A stretch of 13,056 nt of DNA, taken from the NCBI GenBank assembly GCA_937864205.1, contig CALMJB010000041.1:1-13056 (forward strand), read 5' to 3'. A model generated the notes under the pieces. It saw only the letters and a program-made list of their open reading frames with translations. It made no database searches and had not been told where the DNA came from. Below are positions 1-7,210 of the stretch, one piece after another. The DNA is from an uncultured Actinomycetes bacterium (GTDB taxonomy: Bacteria; Actinomycetota; Actinomycetes; Nanopelagicales; Nanopelagicaceae). The stretch's first letter is position 1; each line of letters opens with the position of its first letter. The position numbers were made by a program, and so were the translations under genes.

Positions 1-365
1 TCGCGCTGGTGGCCAGCTTGATAACCGGCTGCAGTTCGGGGGCGAAGGCTGTGACTGACTTATCTGTTCAAGAATTTGCAAGCGAAATAAGTAAGCCTGG
101 CGTACAGATATTGGATGTCCGCACCCCAGCCGAATTCGCCGAAGGACACTTGGCAAATGCCATAAATATCGATTTTGAAGCCAATAATTTTGCCCAGCAG
201 ATAAAAAAGTTAGATAAAAACAGCACCTACGCGGTTTATTGCCGAAGTGGCAGACGTTCAGCACTTGCCGCCGACCAAATGTCTAAAGCGGGCTTTACAA
301 ATCTTTATAACATGAGCGGTGGCATACTCGATTGGTCAGCCGCTGGTTTTGCCTTAATAAAATAG
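1..365 (+). CDS. Rhodanese-domain lipoprotein (5' end cut by window edge)
   Basis: Single-domain rhodanese (sulfurtransferase-like) protein; the reading frame is already open at base 3. A GTG at position 9 could be read as a start, but the residues around it (ALVASLITGCSSG) look like the end of a lipoprotein signal peptide, with lipobox I-T-G-C and Ser/Gly after the Cys. The true start is therefore probably outside the window and the mature protein is probably anchored to the outer face of the membrane. The domain shows LDVRTPAEFAEGHLANAINI near its start, the active-site loop CRSGRRS (Cys codon at 240-242) and a C-terminal SGGILDW. The six-residue loop after Cys is typical of sulfurtransferase-type rhodaneses. 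The Cys-rich small gene lies 31 bases downstream on the same strand. The substrate cannot be told; periplasmic-side sulfur or redox handling is an inference. Confidence 0.85.
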   Translation, partial: ALVASLITGCSSGAKAVTDLSVQEFASEISKPGVQILDVRTPAEFAEGHLANAINIDFEANNFAQQIKKLDKNSTYAVYCRSGRRSALAADQMSKAGFTNLYNMSGGILDWSAAGFALIK

Positions 366-396
366 ATTCTTGAAATTTTAAAGGAGACTCTTTTAA

Positions 397-513
397 ATGT
401 GCAGTCCGGTTAGATGTAAGAAATGTGGCAAAGTTACCTGGGAAGGTTGTGGTGAGCACATTGAAGAAGCACTTGCGCCATTTTCAACCGACGAACGTTG
501 CCAGTGCAAATAA
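397..513 (+). CDS. 38-residue Cys-rich, zinc-ribbon-like small protein
   Basis: Short ORF starting at ATG 397, preceded by a strong ribosome binding site AAGGAG at 381-386 (10-base spacing), and ending at TAA 511-513. The protein begins MCSPVRCKKCGKVTWEGCGE and ends RCQCK. It has six Cys (residues 2, 7, 10, 18, 35, 37) and His21, arranged as C-x4-C-x2-C-x7-C-x2-H and a final C-x-C, which suggests a small metal-binding (zinc ribbon) fold. From memory, similar mini-proteins beginning MCRPxxCxxCGKxTWxGCG are widespread and unnamed in Actinobacteria, so this is probably a conserved gene. It lies 31 bases after the rhodanese gene and probably shares its transcript. It converges with the DUF3046 gene, with 5 bases between the stop codons. 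The function is unknown; zinc binding is inferred from the Cys pattern only. Confidence 0.8.
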   Translation: MCSPVRCKKCGKVTWEGCGEHIEEALAPFSTDERCQCK

Positions 514-518
514 TTTAA

Positions 519-710
519 TTATCTGAATTTGCTGGGCATTTGCGGATTATGCATTAATACCGCTTTCCAAATTTCTCCTGGTTCATCACCTCGAGTTATT
601 GCTTCATTAACAGTGACTCCGCCTAAAGCAGATAAAACTACATCTTGAGAATAAGTATCGCTATCGGGAAAATAATCTCGAAGTTTTGCTCGCAATTCGG
701 TGATGCGCAC
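519..710 (-). CDS. DUF3046 family protein
   Basis: 63-residue protein that matches the actinobacterial DUF3046 family in length and pattern: an N-terminal MRITEL, a central LSALGGVTVNEA and then GEIWKAV. The family has no known biochemical role. In other Actinobacteria it sits directly beside recA (Rv2738c next to recA Rv2737c in M. tuberculosis). Here the gene downstream is instead the convergent Cys-rich ORF, so the usual recA-recX partner is missing from this position. The start is GTG at 710-708, chosen because it gives the family's normal N-terminus; no clear Shine-Dalgarno sequence precedes it. The gene follows the TetR gene after 26 bases and may be the last gene of the leftward operon. 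Confidence 0.85.
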   Translation of the reverse strand: MRITELRAKLRDYFPDSDTYSQDVVLSALGGVTVNEAITRGDEPGEIWKAVLMHNPQMPSKFR

Positions 711-736
711 AATTTGATTTTCGCGCTAGGAATTAT

Positions 737-1264
737 TTATTCTGCTAACAGTTTCGCCAAACGTTCGGCTTGTTGAGCAGATTGTTCTGCCGAAAGTGGC
801 GCAGCAATTTGGGCAACTAACCAACGCAAAATCACACCACAGGTTGCGGTATCAGCTTGAAATATTTCCTTTATATAAGAACCCACTAACTGCCAAGTTG
901 GATGCTCGCTTAATGTCATTAATTTCGCGATATCTGCTGCATCGGTTTGCACCATTTTGCGAATCGGCGCACTCTGACATATCTCGCGCGATACTTGATA
1001 CAAAGCGTCAGACTTTGAATCGGCACAGCGCGCGATTTCGGCTAGCCGAATTACCTCGTTTTCAACCAGCGCTTCAAACATCTCTGCTTTATCAGCGAAC
1101 TGATTATAAATAGTGGCGCGAGAAACCTGCGCTAATTCTGAAATTTTGATGATATTTGATTCATAACTTCCAACATTGGCAATTTCCTGTTTTGCACCAC
1201 GGAAAATTGCTTGTCGAGATTGGTTGCTCGCCGCAGTTTGGCGGGCGTATAACGGCGCGGCCAA
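737..1264 (-). CDS. TetR/AcrR-family transcriptional regulator
   Basis: 175-residue protein with an N-terminal TetR-type DNA-binding domain. Residues about 15-65 hold the three-helix domain, and the helix-turn-helix is at about 40-60 (IKISELAQVSRATIYNQFADK, where the second half is the recognition helix). The C-terminal ligand domain is short and not assignable to a known subfamily, so ligand and targets are unknown. The frame opens with TTG at 1264-1262, one base after the stop codon of the ClgR-like gene. No good ribosome binding site is close to it (AGGTGG lies about 18 bases upstream), so translation probably depends on coupling with the upstream gene. The first dozen residues are not part of the conserved domain, so a start slightly downstream cannot be excluded. 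M. tuberculosis has pspA downstream of clgR instead, so this gene's place in the operon is a lineage difference. Confidence 0.85.
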   Translation of the reverse strand: MAAPLYARQTAASNQSRQAIFRGAKQEIANVGSYESNIIKISELAQVSRATIYNQFADKAEMFEALVENEVIRLAEIARCADSKSDALYQVSREICQSAPIRKMVQTDAADIAKLMTLSEHPTWQLVGSYIKEIFQADTATCGVILRWLVAQIAAPLSAEQSAQQAERLAKLLAE

Positions 1265-1265
1265 A

Positions 1266-1541
1266 TTACGCCGCGTTGTCTACCACCTGTAGTGCGATAA
1301 CTGGGGATTCGGAAGCGACCACAACGGTTGTGACATCTGTTAGAAGTTTAGAAAGCGGAAGATCTAACGCAGAACAAATTGCATTTAACAACTCTGATGA
1401 AGCCTCTTTATGGCCTCGTTCTACTTCAGATAGATAACCAAGTGATACTCGGGCAGCCTTTGCTACTTCACGCAATGTGCGCTTTTGTTCAATGCGGGCA
1501 GCACGAAGTGCTTGTCCGATTTGGGTGCGGAGAAGAATCAT
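1266..1541 (-). CDS. clgR: ClgR-like XRE-family transcriptional regulator
   Basis: 91-residue protein made almost entirely of one Cro/C1-type helix-turn-helix (about residues 7-67). The start [16 protein letters not shown] and the core [31 protein letters not shown] match the ClgR family very closely. In Streptomyces, Corynebacterium and Mycobacterium, ClgR activates clp protease genes and related stress genes. The position next to pgsA/cinA is also the one seen in M. tuberculosis (pgsA3-clgR). The C-terminus ends VVDNAA; related Streptomyces regulators (PopR, ClgR) carry a C-terminal Ala-Ala that marks them for ClpP-dependent turnover, so feedback degradation is likely by analogy. The protein is shorter than most ClgR proteins, with only about 20 residues after the DNA-binding domain. 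ATG 1541-1539 overlaps the cinA stop by 4 bases (ATGA). Confidence 0.85.
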   Translation of the reverse strand: MILLRTQIGQALRAARIEQKRTLREVAKAARVSLGYLSEVERGHKEASSELLNAICSALDLPLSKLLTDVTTVVVASESPVIALQVVDNAA

Positions 1542-2002
1542 GAGGAAAGAATACGAGAAAAGGTGGCAATCGCGCTTTCTATAGCAGCGTTTCGCACCGA
1601 TTCTCGATCTCCAGATAGCGAAAGCGGGATAGTTAAAGTCGATTTTCCATCAGTGATTGCCAACCAGACCGTACCCGGTTTTTGTCCGTAAGCAGATTTT
1701 GGTCCAGCAACTCCGGTGGTTGCAATTGCATAATCTGAACCAAATTTCTTGCGCACACTGTTTGCCATTTCTAGTGCGACTTGTTCTGAAACTGCGGTGT
1801 ATTCGGCAATTAATTTTTTAGAAATTCCCAATTGTTTTATTTTCGCTTCATCGCTGTAAACAATTACTCCACCTAAAAAGACTTTGGAAGCGCCAGCAAT
1901 TTCAGTTATTGCAGCTGCCAATCCACCTGCAGTAATTGATTCTGCGACCGCGACGGTCTTTTTTAGTTTTGCCAATCTCTTGATAATTTTTTTTGTGCTC
2001 AT
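1538..2002 (-). CDS. pncC: CinA C-terminal domain protein, nicotinamide-nucleotide amidase (PncC-type)
   Basis: 154-residue stand-alone CinA C-terminal (CinA-CTD) domain. Members such as E. coli PncC deamidate nicotinamide mononucleotide to nicotinate mononucleotide, recycling NMN released by NAD-dependent DNA ligase. Visible family motifs are [10 protein letters not shown] (residues 18-27, containing the proposed nucleophilic Ser22), [11 protein letters not shown] (44-54) with the conserved Tyr and Lys, ATTGVAGP (94-101) and GTVWLAI (110-116). The N-terminal COG1058 molybdopterin-binding-like domain of full-length CinA is absent, as is usual for this actinobacterial position, so a role in competence is not implied. 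The gene overlaps both neighbours by 4 bases (ATGA at 1999-2002 with pgsA and at 1538-1541 with the ClgR-like gene), which indicates translational coupling. Confidence 0.9.
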   Translation of the reverse strand: MSTKKIIKRLAKLKKTVAVAESITAGGLAAAITEIAGASKVFLGGVIVYSDEAKIKQLGISKKLIAEYTAVSEQVALEMANSVRKKFGSDYAIATTGVAGPKSAYGQKPGTVWLAITDGKSTLTIPLSLSGDRESVRNAAIESAIATFSRILSS

Positions 2003-2553
2003 GGTTTTTTTGGATTCAAGCGAACTTGTTGGAAGTAATCAATGCCGGTCTTAATTGTTAAATAGATAGCAACCGCCATAAACAGATCTCGAGGAATGTG
2101 CAAAAATGTTGGCAGCGGCAAAATGTAAAAGCCAACCCCAAAACTTTGGAATGCGGTCTTCCTTTTTGCGCCCTTTGAAGCCGGTATAACTTCAACTTTC
2201 AATCTAGTGAATCTCAAAATTGTTACCGAGACTTCCCGCACTAACAAAATAGCAGTGACCCACCAAGATAAAAATCCCAAAATAGAAGAACCAATGGTGG
2301 CAACGGCGAGCATGGCTTTATCTGCAATCGGATCTAATAAAACGCCAAAGTTGCTTACCTGATTTCTAGATCTGGCAATTTTTCCATCAATTATGTCGGT
2401 CAGGCCGGTGATAAAAAATAAAGTCCAAGCAATCACTCGCCAAAAATCATTATCGGCACCTTTGAACAATGCCCAAGCACATACTGGCAAAATTAAAATT
2501 CTGGCAACTGTTAAGACATTTGGCAGATTTAAAATTTTATTTGATTTAGTCAT
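1999..2553 (-). CDS. pgsA: CDP-diacylglycerol--glycerol-3-phosphate 3-phosphatidyltransferase
   Basis: 184-residue integral membrane enzyme of the CDP-alcohol phosphatidyltransferase family. It makes phosphatidylglycerol phosphate, the committed step to phosphatidylglycerol and cardiolipin. The complete family signature D-x2-D-G-x2-A-R-x8-G-x3-D-x3-D is present: D53, D56, G57, A60, R61, G70, D74 and D78. Several hydrophobic helices are visible (about residues 12-30, 38-52, 78-110 and 145-165). The N-terminus [12 protein letters not shown] is typical of PgsA. Substrate specificity is taken from this N-terminus and the context; actinobacterial relatives (PgsA2, PgsA3) are not always firmly assigned, so another CDP-alcohol acceptor is possible. 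ATG 2553-2551 overlaps the rimO stop by 4 bases. Confidence 0.88.
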   Translation of the reverse strand: MTKSNKILNLPNVLTVARILILPVCAWALFKGADNDFWRVIAWTLFFITGLTDIIDGKIARSRNQVSNFGVLLDPIADKAMLAVATIGSSILGFLSWWVTAILLVREVSVTILRFTRLKVEVIPASKGAKRKTAFQSFGVGFYILPLPTFLHIPRDLFMAVAIYLTIKTGIDYFQQVRLNPKKP

Positions 2554-3929
2554 AATGGAATTGCAATCAAATCCGCGCCATTACTTTCGCTGACCACCGC
2601 ATCAACATACTCACCTATTTTGAATTTTCTACCACTTCTTATGAAAGTTGAACCATCAACTTCTGGACCTTGATGTTCGGCTCTGCCCTCTTGCTCAATT
2701 TCATCTTCAATCAACACCGATACTTTTTGACCGATTCTACTTTCAGCTCGATTAGAAATTAGTTCATCTGCCAAACTGGATAATTCACTAACTCTTTCCT
2801 TGATTAATTCCGGATCAACTTTGCCATCTAGTTCCATAGCCTCAGTCTTATCTTCATCAGAATAACCAAATACACCAATCGCATCTAGACCGGCTTCCGA
2901 TAAAAATTCAACTAATTCCATGAACTCTTTATCAGTCTCACCCGGGAAACCAACTATAAAGTTCGATCGAATACCAGCTTCTGGATTTAACACCCGAATT
3001 TGCTTGATTAAATGCAGGAATTTTTCACCATCGCCAAATCTGCGCATCTTTCGAAGAATCTCACCGCTTGCATGTTGGAAAGAGAGATCAAAATAAGGCA
3101 CAACTTTTTCAACGCTGGTCATAGCCTGCAACAATGTGGGTCTGACCTCGGCAGGTTGTAAATATGACAGACGAATTCGTTTCACGGCATCAATCGCTGC
3201 CAAATTTGGTAATAATTTTTCCATTAAACGCAGATCTTGTAGATCCTTGCCATAAGAAGTGGTGTTCTCGCTGACTAAGAAAAGTTCGCTCACACCGTTT
3301 TCCGATAACCAAAGCGCTTCCGAAATAATCTCATCTGGAGTTCGAGAAATAAATGATCCGCGAAAGTATGGAATCGCACAAAATGAACATCGGCGATCGC
3401 AACCAGATGCCACCTTTAACGGAGCCACGGGGGCTTTATCTAAACGTTTTCTTAACACTCGGCCAATTGGAGTTTTTTCGCTGGCTCGATCAACCGGTGC
3501 AATGGGTAAAAGCGCCCTTCGATCCTTCGGTTTATGAACCGACAATTTCTCACCAGAGATAATTGCATTTAGCCGTGCGGAAATGTCTTGATAATCATCA
3601 AAACTTAAAATTGCATCTGCTTCCGGCAGTGCTTTCGATAATTCATCGCCATATCGCTCGGCCATACATCCAACCGCCACGACCGCTTGGGTAGTGCCAT
3701 TTTTCTTTAAAGAATTTGCCTCTAGTAATGCATCAATTGAATCTTTTTTAGCACTTTCGATAAATCCGCAGGTATTGACTACCGCAATTTGCGCCTTGGC
3801 TGGATCATCAATTAATTGCCATCCATCTGCTGCTAACCGCGCTGCTAATTCTTCAGAATCAACTTCGTTGCGGGAACAACCCATCGTCACTAATGCAACG
3901 GTGCAATTTTTTTGATTATTAGTTGACAC
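2550..3929 (-). CDS. rimO: Ribosomal protein S12 methylthiotransferase RimO
   Basis: 459-residue radical SAM methylthiotransferase that adds a methylthio group to the conserved Asp of ribosomal protein S12. The N-terminal UPF0004 domain carries the three Cys of the auxiliary Fe-S cluster (C18 in [14 protein letters not shown]54 in NTCGF, C88 in VGCMAE). The radical SAM CxxxCxxC is C177-C181-C184 ([10 protein letters not shown]). The C-terminal TRAM domain occupies about residues 400-459. The [11 protein letters not shown] motif and the length favour RimO over the tRNA enzyme MiaB, which usually has LGCQMN there. The start is GTG at 3929-3927; there is no convincing Shine-Dalgarno site, and a -10-like TATTAT lies 9 bases upstream, so a leaderless or near-leaderless mRNA is possible. 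It heads the ATGA-coupled series rimO-pgsA-cinA-clgR. Confidence 0.95.
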   Translation of the reverse strand: MSTNNQKNCTVALVTMGCSRNEVDSEELAARLAADGWQLIDDPAKAQIAVVNTCGFIESAKKDSIDALLEANSLKKNGTTQAVVAVGCMAERYGDELSKALPEADAILSFDDYQDISARLNAIISGEKLSVHKPKDRRALLPIAPVDRASEKTPIGRVLRKRLDKAPVAPLKVASGCDRRCSFCAIPYFRGSFISRTPDEIISEALWLSENGVSELFLVSENTTSYGKDLQDLRLMEKLLPNLAAIDAVKRIRLSYLQPAEVRPTLLQAMTSVEKVVPYFDLSFQHASGEILRKMRRFGDGEKFLHLIKQIRVLNPEAGIRSNFIVGFPGETDKEFMELVEFLSEAGLDAIGVFGYSDEDKTEAMELDGKVDPELIKERVSELSSLADELISNRAESRIGQKVSVLIEDEIEQEGRAEHQGPEVDGSTFIRSGRKFKIGEYVDAVVSESNGADLIAIPL

Positions 3930-3933
3930 AATT

Positions 3934-3950
3934 CGCCAATAATAGTGGCG
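3934..3950. promoter_or_regulatory. Short dyad around a -10-like box upstream of rimO
   Basis: A perfect 5-bp inverted repeat, CGCCA (3934-3938) and TGGCG (3946-3950), has a 7-base centre. On the minus strand the region between and partly in the arms reads TATTAT (3944-3939), one mismatch from TATAAT, 9 bases before the rimO GTG. It lies in the 41-base gap between the RodZ-like gene and rimO. It could be a promoter with an operator, a small 5' hairpin, or chance; no -35 element is evident. Confidence 0.3.
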
Positions 3951-3970
3951 TTATTTAAATTGAAATTCGA

Positions 3971-4702
3971 TTAAGCGCCGGCTTTAAGATCAAGGTGAAC
4001 GACTTCACCTAATTTACCGGCTACTCCTTTATCTTGACCATTTAATACATAAGAAACCGCTGCCCCATTACCGATTGTGATTTTTAATTCAGTTGTATTC
4101 GTGAATTTCTTGGTTTCACCCTGATACAAAATTCCATCAAAGACTACATTCTCATCTTTATCCACGATGCCAATCCAACTTTTGCCATAAACGCCCACGA
4201 AAGTTATATCAATACCATTTGCTAAATTTGCAACTGAAGGTGGCAATGACTTAACCACCGTGCTCTTGTCTGATGCGGTAACCGAAATTCCCTTATTTTG
4301 AAATGCGAAAAATCCCACCATTGCCACCAGTGCAATAGATCCGGATGCAATTGCCAAAGTTTTAAAACTCAATCCGCTTCGTTCCACAACTCTTTGAGTT
4401 ACGTTGTTTTCAGCTAAGCGATCAAAAATCGGGCGTTTTTCTAAATTGGTATGAGCCTCAAAATCAGAAACTAAATCATCACCATTTACTTTTAGCACTC
4501 GAGCAATGTTTCTAATATGTCCGCGCGCGTAGGCGATTCCACCGCAGGAAGTGCAATCATAATTTTCTAAATCTTTTAATATGGTGGCACGCACTAAAGA
4601 TTTTTGTGCCAACTCTTCAATAGATAATCCAGAGTTTATTCGGGCTTCTCTAAGAACCGATTCTTTCGCCATCTGCGGGGCATCCAATTTCAAAGCGCTC
4701 AT
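3971..4702 (-). CDS. RodZ-like helix-turn-helix membrane protein (HTH_25 / DUF4115)
   Basis: 243-residue single-pass membrane protein with the RodZ layout. A cytoplasmic helix-turn-helix covers about residues 14-76 (SVLREARINSGLSIEELAQKS, then CGGIAYARGHIRNIARVL). A basic linker is followed by one transmembrane helix at about 113-134 (TLAIASGSIALVAMVGFFAF) and an outside C-terminal DUF4115 domain at about 160-240. RodZ links MreB to the cell-wall machinery in rod-shaped bacteria. Actinobacterial versions occupy this ftsK-rimO position and their role is less clear. Some streamlined actinobacteria have no MreB, so the RodZ function is not assumed. Start ATG 4702-4700; an alternative ATG at residue 11 exists and neither has a good ribosome binding site. 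The 106 bases upstream to the ftsK stop hold no gene. Confidence 0.85.
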   Translation of the reverse strand: MSALKLDAPQMAKESVLREARINSGLSIEELAQKSLVRATILKDLENYDCTSCGGIAYARGHIRNIARVLKVNGDDLVSDFEAHTNLEKRPIFDRLAENNVTQRVVERSGLSFKTLAIASGSIALVAMVGFFAFQNKGISVTASDKSTVVKSLPPSVANLANGIDITFVGVYGKSWIGIVDKDENVVFDGILYQGETKKFTNTTELKITIGNGAAVSYVLNGQDKGVAGKLGEVVHLDLKAGA

Positions 4703-4808
4703 GATTTCTACTGGGGGAAGTTAGGGGTTAAGGGTAGAACCGAAAACCTACTTTTGGAAAATTTTATTGAAGTAAATTTAACCGACAGGTTTCAGCGACC
4801 AGATCGGA
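4703..4808. other. Intergenic gap between ftsK and the RodZ-like gene
   Basis: This 106-base gap is AT-rich in its central part and holds no ORF, tRNA or convincing terminator. On the minus strand a TAAAAT box (about 4770-4765) could be a -10 element for the RodZ-like gene, but no matching -35 element is visible. It is the longest gene-free stretch in the window and probably contains the promoter of the rodZ-rimO operon. Confidence 0.35.
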
Positions 4809-7163
4809 TCAATTTCCGCGTAATGATTCGAGCACATCGGGCATCTGCTCGGCGGTGATTAAGACCGCCCGAGCCTTAGAACCCTCAGTCGGGCCAACGA
4901 TTCCCCGACTTTCCATCAGATCCATCAGGCGGCCGGCTTTAGCAAAACCAATTCGTAATTTTCTTTGCAGCATTGAAGTAGAACCAAATTGAGTTGATAC
5001 CACTAATTGCACCGCTTGCAACAATAAATCTAAATCATCGCCAATATCAGTTTCTATGTTTTTACTTTGTGGTGCTTGTGTTAAATCAATTCGATATACC
5101 GGTTGCAACTGTGATTTCACGTGATTAACAATTGCTTCGATTTCTCGTTCTGAAACATATGCGCCTTGAATTCGAACTGGTTTGCTGGCACCCATTGGTA
5201 GAAATAATCCATCACCTTGACCAACTAATTTTTCTGCGCCTGGCATATCTAAAATAACTCTGGAATCAGCCAGCGATGAGGTTGCAAATGAAAGTCTGGA
5301 TGGCACATTTGCTTTTATTAAGCCGGTGACAATGTCAACGCTTGGACGTTGCGTTGCGATCACCAAATGAATTCCAGCGGCGCGAGCTAATTGTGTTATG
5401 CGCACAATTGATTCCTCTACCTCGCGCGGTGCCACCATCATCAAATCTGCAAGCTCATCAATAATTACCAATAGATACGGATAAGGCTCAAGTACGCGAT
5501 CGCTATCGGCAGGTAATTGCAATTTGCCACTTTGTACCGCCTTATTGAAATCATCGATGTGCCTAAAACCAAATTTAGATAAGTCGTCATAACGCATATC
5601 CATTTCGCGCACTACCCATGCCAAGACATCTGAAGCCTTCTTTGGATTTGTGATGATTGGCGCCATTAAGTGAGGAATACCGTCATAACCATTTAATTCC
5701 ACCCGTTTTGGATCGATTAAAACCATGCGCACTTCATCTGGAGTGGCGCGCATAAGTATTGAAACGATCAACGAATTAATCATTGAAGATTTACCTGCCC
5801 CAGTTGCACCTGCGACTAATAAGTGCGGCATTCGAGCCAAATTGGCACACAAAAAATTTCCTTCGACATCTTTACCTAATGCAATGACCATCGGATGTGC
5901 ATCAGATGTGGCCACGCCAGATCGCAACACATCACCGAGTGCCACAATTTCGCGATCGCTATTTGGAATTTCAATTCCCACTGCAGATTTACCTGGAATC
6001 GGAGAAAGAATTCGCACATCTCCTGATGCAACTGCATATGCAATGTTTTTTGAAAGCGCAGAGATTGCCTCAACTTTCACACCGCTTCCTAATTCCACTT
6101 CATAACGGGTTACCGTTGGCCCACGCATAAATCCAGTAACTTCTGCATCGACTTCAAATTGATTAAACAACTGGGTCAACGCGGCAATCACCGCATCATT
6201 TGCCTTGGTTTTCCCTTTACCGGCCGCAATTGAGCGCAACGATTCCGGATTAGGCAATTCATATTTGGTATCACTAGATAGCAATAACTGCTGTGGCCGA
6301 CTCTTTGGCAAAGATGAATTAGATGTCGATTTCGCAATCGGAATCGAATTATTTTGTGGCTCGGAAATCATCAGCTCTTCCGGCTCATCATCTGGTTCAA
6401 CCGAAAACTCTTCCGCCGGAGTCGAAAACTCTTGAACTAATGGGCTCTCAAAAGGTGGCGTATCACTTACTTCAAACTCTTGTGGCGCCTTGGCAGATCT
6501 CATTTGCCGTAAATCCTTCAATTTTGCTGCCCTTGATTTTCCAAACCGTAATATGGCAAACAAATTTCGCATCATCTGCGCAACCGATGTTTTGGTAACT
6601 ATTAGAACGCCAAATATAAATAAAATCACCAATATTGGAATTGCCAATAACTCAGTAACTAATGCCACCAGCGGCTTTGAAACTCCATAACCAATCCATC
6701 CGCCGCCAGTTCTAATAGCGGTGGCACCAGTTCCGGTTGAACCGTTAAATATATGAACTAGCGCCGTGGCCGAAATTAAAAGTAGCAACGCACCTATTGT
6801 GATTCGACCGGTGTCCTTGCTTCGATCTGGCACGCGAAAGATTCGATAAGAAAAATATAAAAAGATAGCCGGAACAATCACTGCCAATTTTCCAACGGCG
6901 CCAAACAAAAAAGAATGCATGCCGTGACCAAACAAGTTATCTCGAGCCAGCCATGTTCCACCGGCACTAAGCAACGCCAGAATTAATAATAGAAAAGCAA
7001 AACCATCTCGGCGGTGAGTTTCTTCTAAATCTTTTGCACCTTTGAAAACAAATCTAATTACATATCCAATAGCGCCAGAAATACCGCGCCAGATAAATGC
7101 GAAAAATGCTGCGATGGTTGAAATTACGCCAGCAGATTTTGATTTGGTTTTGCGTCTTGCCAC
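4809..7163 (-). CDS. ftsK: DNA translocase FtsK/SpoIIIE
   Basis: 784-residue septal DNA pump that clears chromosome ends from the closing division septum and, in many bacteria, activates XerCD recombination at dif. A basic N-terminus and amphipathic stretch precede four transmembrane helices at about 54-74, 83-106, 120-139 and 165-190. An acidic, Pro/Ser-rich linker follows at about 225-300. The motor has the alpha/beta core from about 300, with Walker A GATGAGKS at 452-459 and Walker B LLVIIDE at 564-570. A C-terminal winged-helix gamma domain spans about 708-770 (STSMLQRKLRIGFAKAGRLMDLME), which reads polar DNA sequences. The linker is short compared with E. coli FtsK, as usual in Actinobacteria. 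Start is GTG 7163-7161, 47 bases after the rnj stop, without a clear ribosome binding site. Confidence 0.95.
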   Translation of the reverse strand: MARRKTKSKSAGVISTIAAFFAFIWRGISGAIGYVIRFVFKGAKDLEETHRRDGFAFLLLILALLSAGGTWLARDNLFGHGMHSFLFGAVGKLAVIVPAIFLYFSYRIFRVPDRSKDTGRITIGALLLLISATALVHIFNGSTGTGATAIRTGGGWIGYGVSKPLVALVTELLAIPILVILFIFGVLIVTKTSVAQMMRNLFAILRFGKSRAAKLKDLRQMRSAKAPQEFEVSDTPPFESPLVQEFSTPAEEFSVEPDDEPEELMISEPQNNSIPIAKSTSNSSLPKSRPQQLLLSSDTKYELPNPESLRSIAAGKGKTKANDAVIAALTQLFNQFEVDAEVTGFMRGPTVTRYEVELGSGVKVEAISALSKNIAYAVASGDVRILSPIPGKSAVGIEIPNSDREIVALGDVLRSGVATSDAHPMVIALGKDVEGNFLCANLARMPHLLVAGATGAGKSSMINSLIVSILMRATPDEVRMVLIDPKRVELNGYDGIPHLMAPIITNPKKASDVLAWVVREMDMRYDDLSKFGFRHIDDFNKAVQSGKLQLPADSDRVLEPYPYLLVIIDELADLMMVAPREVEESIVRITQLARAAGIHLVIATQRPSVDIVTGLIKANVPSRLSFATSSLADSRVILDMPGAEKLVGQGDGLFLPMGASKPVRIQGAYVSEREIEAIVNHVKSQLQPVYRIDLTQAPQSKNIETDIGDDLDLLLQAVQLVVSTQFGSTSMLQRKLRIGFAKAGRLMDLMESRGIVGPTEGSKARAVLITAEQMPDVLESLRGN

Positions 7164-7210
7164 AGTGCAAGCCTAAAGAATTGAAAAAAATTCTAAGAGT
7201 TGGCTCGCCG

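Noticed and set aside
796..1113. Open frame on the plus strand inside the TetR region
   Set aside because: It is antisense to a protein with a clear TetR helix-turn-helix, has no ribosome site and resembles no family.
5725..6690. Several overlapping plus-strand open frames within ftsK
   Set aside because: They lie opposite the ftsK motor and linker, give low-complexity or unrecognisable proteins, and are explained by the codon pattern of ftsK.
7164..7210. Possible terminator or promoter between rnj and ftsK
   Set aside because: The 47-base gap has a TAGAAT box but no hairpin and no -35 element; the evidence is too thin for a separate feature.
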